Source: Dipteris shenzhenensis
Lineage: Eukaryota > Polypodiophyta > Polypodiopsida > Gleicheniales
Reading direction: 5' to 3' (one strand)
Length of the DNA: 64,000 nucleotides
Assembly: GCA_047967505.1 (NCBI GenBank)
Contig: CM106539.1
In this document: positions 34,592 through 44,804 of the stretch, one piece after another
Layout: each line of letters starts with the position of its first letter
How positions within the stretch are numbered: position 1 is the first letter of the stretch
The notes under the pieces: generated by a model
Told to the model about the DNA's origin: nothing
Databases searched by the model: none
Seen by the model: only the letters and a program-made list of their open reading frames with translations
Position numbers and translations under genes: made by a program

Positions 34592-35827
34592 CTACGTCTG
34601 CATTTCCACCTCAATGTCCGGGCCTCTGCCCTGGGATGAAGCATTAGTCTGAGGAGAGGACAAAAGTGCAGCAACTTCTTCTTCAGGAAACAAGGTCTGA
34701 TTTGCAGTCACAGCAGCCCAGGTCAAGCCAACACCAGAGTTTTCAACAGGTGTTTTCCCATGAGAGGATGCACCACTCCAAGTCCGAGAAGGCAAAGGTC
34801 GCCTGGGGGAGATCACTTTGCGAGGAGTTTGCCATCCATCAATCAAAAAATTTTCCCCCTTCCCCTGAGGTGGAGAGGACAAAGGCACAGGAAAAGAAGT
34901 ATTACCATGTGAGATAGCCGGGGCTTTGCCTTTGTCTTGAACAGAGAAAAACTGTTTGACCCCTTTGTTTTTTACCACATAAGAGGCATTTGCATTCTTA
35001 TTCAAAGGCTGAACCATTTCAGCTTGCACTGGCATCTGTGGAGCTCGGGAAGGGCATTGTGAAGCCATGTGCCCAAATTGCTTGCATTCAAAGCAAGCAC
35101 CTGCAAACAGCCACCACTTGAGCTTGTAAAAGGCACTCCCCGTGGAAACATTATTCACAGTAACCGAGTATGAAGCTGGAGTGGGATGATCTGTATCCCA
35201 TAAAATGCAGAAGCGATTCGAATTTCCATTGGGTCGTGGTGGACATACCACCTTACCGAGGGAAGCTGCAATTTTAGGTAGAAGAGAAGACAAGCATTGA
35301 GGAAAATCCACAACTTCTACCCAAACAGGGCAACGATGCCGAATCAATGCCTGATAATCCCGGGTGGGAGACTAGGGCAGAACATGGACCATCTACTGGC
35401 CATAGAAAAGAGGAGAGTGCTCCAGCAAAACCTGACGGTGCTCCTCATCAGCCATGATGATCTCAAAAAAGCCCCTCGCTGCATAATGAACTTTTTTGAC
35501 ATAAGAACCACCCAGGGTTCGAGTCAACCAATTCCCAACATCTACAGCAGCAGGCATCCGTCCTAGGAAGAAAATTATAATGGCATGCTTTGCATATTCC
35601 TTAACTGGATCAAATATATCATCCACTTCCACCATAATGCCAGTGGTGGGAAGTGGATCTATCCAACCTTTACGGGTGTCTTCAAACCCTTCATGCATAA
35701 CCTCATAAACAAGCTGAGCCTCAGCACAGTCATGAAGGGAATCATCTGAATCCATCACCTGTTTTTGTTTCTTGTTGGAAACCGACTTGTCTTTGTGAAA
35801 GGTTTTTTCATAGGAATAATCCGCCAT
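34592..35827 (-). pseudogene. LINE H ORF1: DUF4283-like + CCHC, in-frame stops only
   Basis: From ATG 35827 (MADYSYEKTFHKDK) the reading continues in one frame to 34592 with stops just after LLEHSPLFYGQ near 35395 and shortly after (35373 region). Blocks: AIIIFFLGRMPAAVDVGNWL, VHYAARGFFEIIMAD, CPVWVEVVDFPQC, CPPRPNGNSNRFCILWD, then the intact knuckle CFECKQFGHMASQC (CX2CX4HX4C), and a Ser/Pro-rich tail with DGWQTPRKVISPRRP and WAAVTANQTLFPEEE. It binds element RNA in related LINEs. Confidence 0.9.
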
Positions 35828-35879
35828 TCGAGTTAAGGAAAAAACTTGGAAGCAGCAACGCTTTACAAGGAGGAAAGCA

Positions 35880-36260
35880 CAGCAGGTACAAAACTATACG
35901 GTTTTTTCTTGGCTGTACGGACAAAATCGTACGGATTTTTGACAGTACGATTTTTATTTATTTATTTATTTTCTGACAGGCAAACTGTACGGACTTCCCC
36001 GACTGTACAGACAAAACTGTATGGACTGTACGGATAAAACTGTACTGAATTTTATGACTGTACGGACAAAATCATATGGATTTTTGACAGTTTAAAAAAA
36101 ATTCCTGATAGGCAAACTGTACGGACTTCCCCGACTGTACAGACTGTAGGGACTTTTCTGACTGTACGGACAAAATCGTACAGAATTTTTGACAGTACAA
36201 ATTTTTTTTTTTCCCCCCCTCGGATTTTCTGACAGAGCGTACGGACAGAAAACGGACGTC
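35880..36260 (-). promoter_or_regulatory. GTAC/CTGTACGGAC array in LINE H 5' UTR
   Basis: GTAC occurs 15 times: 35886, 35915, 35929, 35945, 35987, 36005, 36028, 36042, 36060, 36119, 36137, 36164, 36178, 36195, 36239. Typical context is GACTGTACGGACAAAAT. A longer unit, AGGCAAACTGTACGGACTTC followed by CCCGACTGTACAGAC, is present twice about 132 bp apart (from 35978 and 36110), so the array grew by tandem duplication. Confidence 0.8.
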
Positions 36261-36348
36261 AAAAGGAACCTCGAGGGTGTCAAACTGAGGGAGAAACAAG
36301 CAGCTGTAGCGTGGGAGCACGAGGGCTAGCACGGAATCTCACTTTGAT

Positions 36349-36380
36349 ACAAACACACACTCTCTCCACACACACATGCA
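36349..36380 (+). repeat. CA-rich microsatellite at the 5' side of LINE H
   Basis: ACAAACACACACTCTCTCCA followed by CACACACATGCACA. It is an interrupted CA repeat adjoining the 5' end of LINE H. Confidence 0.8.
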
Positions 36381-37030
36381 CATGATTGTACCCACATGCA
36401 CATTAACATGGGCTAGCACTGGTCTGAAGAAGAGATAGATGGTGAAGTTGAGAAGAATGCACCAGGGATAGAAACGGGACAATATAGAATTAATACCAGC
36501 TTAAAGCGTCTCTCAAATATGTGTAGGTTTGTGGGAGAGTCATATCGAGGCAATAAAGGTGTATGGATGAAAAGAAGAATGTTGCAAGAAAAGATGATAG
36601 GGGGTTTGACGTTGTTGACAATGCTCTTCCTTTCTTATATTCATAATTCAATAGATCTGAGCTACAAATCCAAACTTGGAAATCATATGCTGAAAATTAG
36701 GGTCATATTTTTTGTTATGTTTACAAAATCATCCATCCAGTTTACAAAATCATCCATCCAGTTTAATATCAGTGGGGTTTGTAAAGGAAGTGAATAATGT
36801 TAAACTGGATTGCGCTGTGGTGGTGTGGGCCAAGTAATTTTAAACTGAGCTGCATGTAGGTGTGTGCCCTGTAATGGATTTGGGTTCCAAGAGTGGAAAT
36901 TTTAACACCTCATTTGCTAAGTATATGTGGTGATATGTATCAGCTCTTGCACACACATGCACAAAGAAGTATCTAGATGTTTACTTCCATGCAGCTGACT
37001 GTCTCATAGTTGCAATTTTGTTGGTTTCAG
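36381..37030 (+). other. Intron 4, 3' part: no gene seen
   Basis: AT-rich non-coding sequence ending in the acceptor GGTTTCAG. A short direct repeat (TTACAAAATCATCCATCCAG twice near 36720-36760) is the only structure noticed. Confidence 0.6.
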
Positions 37031-37126
37031 GCAGACAGCCTCTCAGGTTTTCATTCAAATACACACATACCTGTGGTCATAGGTGCCCAGATGAGATATG
37101 AGGTCACAGGCGATAGCCTTTACAAG
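37031..37126 (+). CDS. GH127 exon 5 (96 bp)
   Basis: Thirty-two codons, residues 330-361, phase 0 at both ends. Contains GFHSNTHIPVVIGAQMRYEV and TGDSLYK, a strongly conserved family block. Intron 4 before it is 17,963 bp and carries two LINEs of one family plus pieces of another. The donor is GTGATC, weaker than the others. Confidence 0.95.
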
Positions 37127-37800
37127 GTGATCATGTAGTTACAGCTGGTTACTATATGGATTAAACATAAACTATATATTAATTTTTCGTTGAAAGGAAT
37201 GTTCACTGCATTGTTTCCTTTCTAAAGTCAGTTTCTTTAATAAATAGAACGATTCGGGCACCTGCAGTCATCTAAAGTTCTGGAAAAATTTACAGATATG
37301 ATGTTGATGTAAGCTATTCTAATATCGTACACTGTGAAGTGATTATTGGGGTAACTTGTTCATACTATTGCATATCTTGCCATGCATATTTCACTGTAAC
37401 CCGTCCAATTTTTCCTATTTGACCCTTGACTCAAATGTATAGTCATGGTCTTAAAAATTTCTTATTAATGTCCACAAAACACCAAGATGACTGATTTCCT
37501 GATTGGAACCTTAAGAAAGTTCCAAATGATGAAAATTTGGCAAGTAATGGCAGCCCATGCAGCATCAAGAGAGTACTCTCGTAGTAAACTGAAACTAATG
37601 TGTGCTTATTACCTTTTTTTTTGCATTCTAAATAGAATTAGGAGTCTGAAGGAAATGTTTAAGGAGTTATAAAAAGAGTTGATAACCTTACAGTATTTTG
37701 GTAGAGGCCTAAGACAGGATGAGTCAATTAAGGGATTCTGTGTAAGAATGGCACATACATAAAGGAGGCAATCTAAGCATCGCTGATTCTAAGGGATGCT
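37127..37800 (+). other. Intron 5, 5' part: no feature seen
   Basis: Non-coding AT-rich sequence without recognisable repeat or domain. Confidence 0.6.
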
Positions 37801-37939
37801 ACCTATCATCCATGACACCAAGATCAAGGTTCACACTTTGCTTCAAATGATTGACGATGGTATTGGGAATTCTCAGTTTTATTTCATCTTTGGACTGCTC
37901 TTCGGAAACCTTCCTCAGATTCCTTTTTATCTGTACCAC

Positions 37940-38720
37940 GTGCATGTCTACCAAGCCACTGCCATCTTTTCAGCATTAATAAAAAAGGTGGTGTCTAAGG
38001 GTCCCAATGTACACTTGCTACTTAGAGGAGATCAGAGAAGGCCGGTTCATCTATATAATAAGGACCAACAAGGGTGCAAGAGGGGGCACTCCTGCTTCTG
38101 CTCACCTTCTAAATTCCCTTTGTGGTGCGTACTCTACCTATAACCCCATACAAAGCCATGACTACCCATTTGAAGTCATATACCATATGCAAGGCTCAAA
38201 GTCCAAAGATGAGTCAAGCCCGTGGTATAGAGTCAAAGGCCTTTCAGAAGTCTAGAAAGTAACAATATACTCTTTTGTAATTGGGCCTCCTCCATGAGGG
38301 CTTTCAGTAGGGTGAAGATGTGATCCAATATGGAGTGGTCCCATATGAAACCTACCTCCTCAGTCTAGCATGTCCATGCTCTCGGCATTCTTGTTGATGG
38401 GTATCTCCAAAGCTAACCCATATACCTTGGCTATCGAATTGCTACTAACCATGACAGGCCATTAGTTACTTGGTGGAGACACTAGGAGCTGCAGGATCAG
38501 TTTGAGCATAGTCTGTCATACCCATCTTGCTATATGCGAATGTGTAGTGTTGATATAAGACACATCAAAGGGACTACAGATCCATGACTGCTTGGCACAC
38601 TTTTTAACAGAGCCGAGACGTGAAGGTCAATTGGTCTTCCACACTAATCAGGCTCAGCTCTTGTGTGAGGCTTTGTCACTTGCACAGGAGCCAGTTGAGA
38701 TAGTCAGATTTTATGTATAC
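37940..38720 (-). mobile_element. Decayed LINE C-type RT fragment, antisense
   Basis: Reverse translation gives a HSILDHIFTLLKALMEEAQ-like segment at about 38350-38275 and a KAFDS-like block (AAGGCCTTTGACTCTAT on the minus strand) near 38245. A QGCPLAP-like segment follows at about 38095-38060. These match the RT palm order of LINE C3. Every block is in a different frame. Confidence 0.6.
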
Positions 38721-39124
38721 ATAGGGTATTTAACATGAAATTGGCAATACATGCACGATTGAATAGAGTGCATTCTTCTTTGTTGAATTAGAGAGACATC
38801 ATTTCTAGATACAATTCCAGCACGTGAACACAAAGTCAATAATCTTGAATCCCTAGTTCGACTAGTGGCCCTCTATATGGGGACCTTTTGGACAATAGTC
38901 CTCAAGAGGACGAGTGCACAGGCTTTGAGAGACAACAAGTCATGATGCTATCTTGCATGATCCAAGGGAAGAGATGTACACCAAATGACGTTATCCTATA
39001 GAGTTTGCAGCAAGACCCCTTCTCTATAGATGCATCATTCTAGATCATTACATATTTGGATCGAGTCAAACAGCTTGGCTGTAGGGAAACTAGAGACTCT
39101 CATCTTCCATGTAGCTTGTTTGTC

Positions 39125-39330
39125 GTTCAAGTCACTGCAACGCGATTAGGGCCCCTCCATCAATTCTTAGATTTTTCTTATTCTGTTTCTCGTAAAGATC
39201 ACCGCAATGAGATATAGACATCTCCATTCCATTCTAACTCCCTAATCGCGTTGTGATGATTTCAAGTCCCTATTGTGTTCATTTTTATCATTTTCGTAAG
39301 TTCAAATCAGTACAACATGATTAGGGCCCC
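39125..39330. repeat. Direct and inverted copies of a 27-bp segment
   Basis: GTTCAAGTCACTGCAACGCG followed by ATTAGGG at about 39127, an inverted diverged copy CCCTAATCGCGTTGTGATGA at about 39239, and a direct diverged copy near 39300 (GTTCAAATCAGTACAACATG, ATTAGGG). The first two could form a hairpin with a loop of some 90 bases. Confidence 0.65.
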
Positions 39331-39385
39331 TTAGTGTTCTCCACCTTCTTCCGAGACTTCAACCACCGTCACTTGCACAACATTC

Positions 39386-39590
39386 CCAACCTCTTCCTCT
39401 GATCTCTATGAGCCACCATACATTACTCTCTAGATTCTTCCTTCTTGTGTTTGACACAAACAAGAGACTCATCAACCTCTTTCTTGTGAGCCCCCAACCT
39501 CTTCCTCTGATCTCTGTGAGCCACCATATCAGTACTCACTAGATGCTTCTTTCTTGTGTTTGACACAAACAAGAGACTCATCAGCTCATA
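39386..39590 (+). repeat. 107-bp tandem duplication
   Basis: CCCAACCTCTTCCTCTGATC at 39386 and again at 39493. Both copies continue with TGAGCCACCATA and end with CTTGTGTTTGACACAAACAA plus GAGACTCATCA. The second copy differs by small indels. Confidence 0.9.
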
Positions 39591-40176
39591 TGGGATGATC
39601 TATGGTTATGTATACGTCCATAGGACACGGGTATCACCCCTACCGCTACATGCGAGGGAGATGGGCCTCTACAAAGAGTATTTTCTCCACCTCAACAAGG
39701 ATGGCTTCATCCACAGGCACTAGGGTACCTATAGGTTCACCTTTCCCACACGGAGTACAGATCCATCAACAAAGTAAAAGATGTGGTAGCTGGAATATAT
39801 GGCCTGTGTCCATTTAAAAAAAGCTTTCCTTCTTTTTTTGCCTATAGAAGGATAAACCATAACTTCCTCTACTCCTGTAGATCTTGGAAACTGCCACAAA
39901 AAAGCCTTGGATAGAAACTACCAGAATAGAGACTGCCTGCACTGTCATCCAAGTGATCCCTTGCTGAATGAGGGAAAAGGTTTCACTCGGATATGCAGAA
40001 ATTTGCCAAGGGGTTAAAGGTTTTTGGTTTAAATTTAGATGAAGACGTCCATATAATCAATTAAAAGGTTATGTTTTTTCTTATGAAGCCATGGTCAAAA
40101 TATTGAGTGGGCACTGGGAATGCGTGCTCGATTTAACTCAGGTATGACATTGACTTTAAGCTTGTTATATTTTCAG

Positions 40177-40256
40177 GACATCAGTAGCTATTTTATGGAC
40201 ATTGTCAACTCTTCACATAGCTATCCAACTGGGGGGACTTCCTATGGGGAATTCTG
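40177..40256 (+). CDS. GH127 exon 6 (80 bp), acid/base Glu
   Basis: Encodes residues 362-387 plus two bases of Trp388. It contains MDIVNSSHSYPTGGTSYGEF. The Glu in GEFW (residue 386) lies where the general acid/base Glu322 of the bacterial GH127 HypBA1 falls relative to the zinc-ligand block. The acceptor is ATTTTCAG and the donor is GTAAGG. The TG/G split of Trp388 is completed 21.7 kb downstream. Confidence 0.95.
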
Positions 40257-40640
40257 GTAAGGTGTTCATTCTTTCCTCTTTGGGTACCATACAAGGTCTG
40301 CTTTGCAATTTTATCCTCTCCCTTTTTGTGCCCGTTGCTGCTAGACATAAAGTATTGGGTTTGGTCACCAGTAAAATTACACAGACCAAACCAAAGCACA
40401 TACCAATTATGTCAAGGGTTAAAGGACTGCTTTTTGTATCATTTTATCCATTGTGTCAAGTACAACGTTTAGGAGGGCTATTGTTGGGCCTGCCTGAGGT
40501 GCTGATAGGGTTTTTTTGGTGGGAATACAAGAAGTGCACTGGTAGGCTATGGCTTTTACATTTGAGCTCCATCTGCCCTCAATTAGAATAGAACATACTA
40601 TGCATACTATATCCCTTTCAAGTGCGTGCATATGTGTGTA

Positions 40641-40642
<2 letters not shown>

Positions 40643-40675
<33 letters not shown>
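40643..40675 (+). repeat. (TG)n microsatellite at the 5' side of LINE I
   Basis: A pure TG run of about 33 bp directly before the sense LINE I leader. The strand polarity (TG on the LINE sense strand) is the same as at the two antisense sister copies. Confidence 0.95.
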
Positions 40676-40677
<2 letters not shown>

Positions 40678-40779
40678 TTGAGCGGTGTGTGAGTTGGCGG
40701 TGTGTATGGTGGTGTATGCGCTGAGGAGCTCTGCTATTTGCCCTCGTCCGGAACCCTGCGCAGCCCCGTTCATACATCT

Positions 40780-40831
40780 GTACGGTCACCGTACGGCGTC
40801 TGTACGTCCGTACGATTCCGTACATCAGTAC
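40780..40831 (+). promoter_or_regulatory. GTAC cluster in LINE I leader
   Basis: Six GTAC cores in 52 bp at 40780, 40791, 40802, 40810, 40820 and 40828, spaced 11, 11, 8, 10 and 8 bp, close to one DNA turn. Contexts include CTGTACGG, CCGTACGG, CCGTACGA and CCGTACAT. Confidence 0.8.
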
Positions 40832-40838
40832 GGACTGT

Positions 40839-41394
40839 GAACATGGGAAGTGCTTTTTATAAACTCAAATGGGGATTATTTGCAGGGGCTTGTTTTGAGT
40901 GTAAAAAATTTGGACACATGGCTTCACAGTGTCCAATGAATCAGCATAAAATGCCTCATACCACTTTGCCGGTTCAAATGCTTATCAAGGATGCTCCTAC
41001 TCCAGTTGCAAATAAAAACAAAGGTAGTAGACAGCTTTCTGGAAGTCAGGATAAAGGCAAAGCTCCAGTGGTTTCCAATGGGAATATCTCTTCACATTCA
41101 CCTCCTGCTATTCAACCCTTGACCAAAGGACAGAAACCTCCAACTGATGGATGGCAAAGTCCAAGAAAAGTTATTTCTGCTCGAAGAATTCCACCCCCCC
41201 GCACTTGGAATGGTGCATCTTCTAGTGGAAATACCCCAGAGATAAATACAAGAATTGGGATTACATGGGCTGCAGTAACAGCCAGCAGAACACTCTTCCC
41301 TGAAGAAGAGGTTGCTGCTTTGCTGTCTACTTCTCAGGTGGCTACTTCTTCTCAGGGGCGAGGCCTTGACCCTGAGATAGAAATGCAAGGCTGA
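40839..41394 (+). pseudogene. LINE I ORF1, C-terminal third only
   Basis: The frame enters from the leader as RTVNMGSAFYKLKWGLFAG, where LINE H has TVNNVSTGSAFYKLKWWLFA after some 230 residues of ORF1. The leader is therefore joined directly to the knuckle region. The CCHC knuckle CFECKKFGHMASQC is intact. The tail has DGWQSPRKVISARR and WAAVTASRTLFPEEE. The stop is at 41392. The join lies at ACTGTGAAC, where leader motif GGACTGT and ORF1 text share a few bases, suggesting a microhomology deletion or template jump. Confidence 0.88.
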
Positions 41395-41450
41395 CCTCAT
41401 AAATTTTGCTGCTGTACATAGTTGTTATATTACTATAAATATCTGTAAAT

Positions 41451-44017
41451 ATGACTGCTCATATCAAATGTTTTACACTCAATGTCCAGGGGATGTGTGA
41501 CAGTAGGAAATGGAAATCTGTGTGGCTGTACATCAATAGATTTCAGCCTGACATAGTGGCATTACAAGAACACAACCAACATGTCTATGCAGGAAAGACA
41601 GGACACTACTGTGGATATGATATTTTCTTTGCTGGGGAGCACTCTTTCTCAGGGGTAGTCCTTCTGATCAAACATGAGCTTCAACCAGTTATTGCTTTAA
41701 ATGACAACAAAGGCAGATGGCTTGTTCTCCGATGCATTATTCGAGGAGAGGTGTTGAATTTGCTTCCGTTTATGCACCTCAGTCCTCTAGAGAAAGAACT
41801 GCAATTTGGGATGCCATGCAACAATATCCATGGAGATATCATGCCTACATATGTGGGGATTTCAATAATGCTCCACAACAGGGTGACAACACCTCCAGAC
41901 ATGACCATATGTTAACTCCTGAAAGGCATGCATGGTCTCAATTACTATTGCATCTGGATTTGGTTGACCTTTGGAAGGAATTGCAGCCTTTGTCACCGGG
42001 CTACACATTTCAACATAATGCCTTCTCCTCTTATCAGGCACGTCTGGATCGATGGTATAGTGTAGCTCCACAACAAAATGGGGATTTTACATGCAAAATA
42101 TGGATTGACTATGCCTTTGTGCATTCAGACCATGCACCTCTATGGTTGTGGTTATCCTTTCATGATATGCCAGATGATAGATTGCCACAAAGGAGACATC
42201 TAATCATAAACAATAGCTATTTGCAACATGCTGATTTCAAGGCAATGGTTATTGAAGCATCTCATTGTCTCTCCTCTAGCAGCCATATTCATATCAATGA
42301 TGCCTGGGATTCTTTTATTTCCAAAATGCAAGTTGTGATTAGAGCTTATGGCAAGTCTTACATGAAGACTCTAAGGGAAACCATTACTCAGGCCAAATCC
42401 ACTTGTCAACACCTCACTGAACTCAGCCATCATCGTTTGTTGTCCATGCATGAGCAAACAACACTATGCCAGGCCAGACATTGTCTTAAACTAAATGATC
42501 ACAGGAACCTAGCCAAATGGGAGACTAGAGCAAGACAAAGAGCCTTTACAGATAAAGGTTGCTCTTCCAAAGAATTTTTCAAAATTTTACATCAGAGGAG
42601 ACTCAAAACAGAAATTTGCACAGAGTACTTATGCCTGATGGATCATGGACCACTTCACGGTCGAAGCTTGCTTCTGTTTGTGTGCATCATTTCTCTCAGC
42701 AATTTGGTTCTGCAGTTCCTCCCTCACAACAAATTTTGCTTGCACGAAATTTACAGTTGCAACATGTTTCTCCTATCATTTCCCCTACTCAAGCTTTGGA
42801 ATTGGAGGAACCCTTTACTGAGAGGGAACTGTCAGATGCAATCAAATCATGTGGCAGATGGAAATCTCCAGGATGGGATGGTTTAACAGTCGAGTTTTTT
42901 CTAGAATATTGGCCTATTTTGAAGCATACATTGCTATATATGGTGAATGCTGCATGGCAAAATCAGAAAGTGCCGGACACATGGAAGAGAGGTCTTGTTA
43001 AACTCCTTCCAAAAAAACAAATTTGTGAGTCTTTGGCAGACTGGAGACCTATCACTCTTATGCGCGTCATTTACAAAGTCACTACCAAAATGATTGTTGA
43101 TCGGCTAAAGGGGTTTTTACATGATGGGTTGCATCCTGCTCAATATGGCTTTGTCCCGCGTAGGCATATCACAGATAACATTGCTAATGCCTATGTTGGA
43201 ATTGAATATGCCAAATACACGCAGCAGGATGTTTTGTTATTGCAAGTTGATATTGCCAAAGCCTTTGATACTGTTCAGTGGGATTTTATTTCATCGACTA
43301 TGCAGGCATTGGGATTTGGCACAAAAATGCAGCAACTCATCACTTGGCTATATCAAGATAGTAAAGCTGCCTGCATACTTTCAGGGGATATTTCTCCATC
43401 CTGGACTCTTGGTTGTTCTGTCAGGCAAGGATGTCCCCTAAGTGCTTTACTTTTTGCCATAGCCACTCATCCACTGCTTCAATATCTAGACCACCTCTTG
43501 GACACTGACCAGTTGCACGGTTTGGAGATTCTTGGCAGTCATAGCATGATTGCTCAGGCATATGCTGGTGATTCATTCTTTACTCCAAAATTGTTGCCGT
43601 TGCATGCACAGGAATGGCACAACCTTCTGTGGCCTAGGGAAATTGTCCCCGCTTCTCAATTCATTCGGCATCTCGGTTGTCCTCTAGGTTGGGAACTCAC
43701 CCGTTCCCAACAAACTGATTGGGTGCTAACAAAGTTAAGGGCAAAACTTTAATATTGGAAGCTTGCAACTTGGCCATTACATGTTCATTTGGGAATTACA
43801 CAATCCATTTTGATAGCATACATACAATTTTATCTGCCTCTCACTATGTTCACTAAGGCAGATCTGTTTTCTTTTATGTCAGCTATCATGGAAATTTTCT
43901 GGCATTCAAAAAATGGCAAGAAAAGTCTCAGATTACTTTCTATGCATCGTCTCTGTTCTCCAAAGATGCACGGGGGTCTGAACATTCTCAATATTCGAAT
44001 GCATTTACTTGCTCACG
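41451..44017 (+). pseudogene. LINE I ORF2: endonuclease and RT with dead active site
   Basis: ATG 41451 gives MTAHIKCFTLNVQGMCDSRK. Endonuclease motifs IVALQEHNQ, then in a second frame SVYAPQ, ICGDFNN, LDRWYS and SDHAPLW. A third frame from about 42610 carries RT: KSPGWDGLTVEFF, LLPKKQICESLADWRPITLM, VDIAKAFDTVQWD and SVRQGCPLSALLFAI. The active site reads AYAGDSF, the first catalytic Asp of YADD replaced by Gly, and is followed by a deletion (SFFT joined to PKLLPL). An in-frame stop lies at 43750-43752. Thumb text continues to MHLLAHDY near 44020. zf-RVT is missing. Confidence 0.9.
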
Positions 44018-44548
44018 ACTACAGTCAAAGAAAGTTGACTTTAGTTAACTAGAATAAGTTATACTGTTTTTACTTTTGCTTTGCATTGGTAAAGGAGAAC
44101 TGTGGGGACGCCCACAGAGGACTAGGATTAGTCCAGGAACTACGAATGAATGCATTTCGCTAACCTTTAATGGGTTAACGTGTTTGAGTTTGTGTAGGAC
44201 TTGGAAGAGTGCTAAAAGGCTGAAAAGGCTCCAGAAAAGCAGGTCCCACAAGGCAAAAAGCACCCAAGAGATGGCGCCATTAAAGAAGACCCCACGGGGT
44301 TCTAGAAAAGGCTTAAAAAGGGGCCCCACGGTGGGCAAAAAGCAAGAAAGTCTATTTGTATAAAAAATAGCTATTAAAAGCAGGTCTAGCTTTTTGGTAG
44401 CCCAAGTCTATAAAAGAAGGGCCTCAGGGCTCCCAGATCATTCAAGAGTTGTACTCAGTTTAATGCTCTTTTATGAGCCAGTTGTACGAAGCTTATTCTA
44501 TTGCAATAAAGACCTTCGGATGGGGTCCAACCCTTATTTCTAGGCCCG
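44018..44548 (+). mobile_element. Partial LTR of the Gypsy family in this window
   Basis: Begins inside the LTR with AAAGTTGACTTTAGTTAACT (the last LTR hairpin). It continues GTGGGGACGCCCAC and GACTAGGATTAGTCC, homologous to 52155-52290, and then carries the promoter part lost from the 5' LTR at 46.4 kb: TATAAAAG near 44410 and AATAAAGACCTTCGGATGGG near 44504. The same AATAAA-ACCTTCGG block occurs at 59180. It truncates LINE I. No matching second LTR is seen beside it. Confidence 0.75.
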
Positions 44549-44804
44549 TGTGTGTGTGTGTGTGTTCTCAATTTCTTCTCCCCCTCTCTCAGTTTATTTT
44601 GTTTCCTAGGAGAAATCTGTTGTTGCTTCTCATCAGATGAAGCTATCAGACGTCGTTTTTCCCTGTTATCTATGAAATTCGAAATATATCTTGGTGATTA
44701 TCTGCTGCAAAATCAAAGATCCACGCTGTGTTTCTACCAGGAGTGATTCGGTTTTAGGGTTTCAAGGTTGATCACCAATTCGTTTTAGGGTTTCAAAGCT
44801 GAAT
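44549..44804 (+). other. Spacer with TG repeat and two telobox-like motifs
   Basis: A short (TG)n at about 44550-44565, then unassigned DNA. TTTTAGGGTTTCAA occurs twice (near 44752 and 44784), each with a TAGGGTTT core. This looks like a local duplication. Confidence 0.55.

Larger units (their letters stand above)
32113..36348 (-). mobile_element. LINE H: sister copy of LINE F, antisense, 3'-truncated
   Basis: Same family as LINE F. Minus-strand order: GTAC-rich 5' UTR (36260-35880), ORF1 (35827-34592), ORF2 (34547 onward) to RT thumb, then an abrupt end at FMELFWQ joined straight to (CA)n at 32103-32118. The last third of ORF2, with zf-RVT, is absent here. The right flank at 36349-36380 is also CA-rich. 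Confidence 0.88.
40676..44017 (+). mobile_element. LINE I: sister of LINEs F and H, sense, internally deleted and 3'-truncated
   Basis: Leader with GTAC array (40780-40831), a shortened ORF1 (40839-41394), then ORF2 (41451 to about 44017) cut off by a Gypsy-type LTR fragment. It lies in intron 6 in the same orientation as the host gene. Two internal deletions are evident: the first two thirds of ORF1, and some 30 residues after the RT active site. Frameshifts occur near 41750 and 42610. Confidence 0.9.

Noticed and set aside
35880-36260. CRISPR array or satellite reading of the GTAC repeats
   Set aside because: Spacing is irregular, repeats are only 6-10 bp and the setting is a plant LINE leader.
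44745-44800. Interstitial telomere repeat
   Set aside because: Only two isolated TAGGGTTT motifs 32 bp apart; a local duplication explains them.
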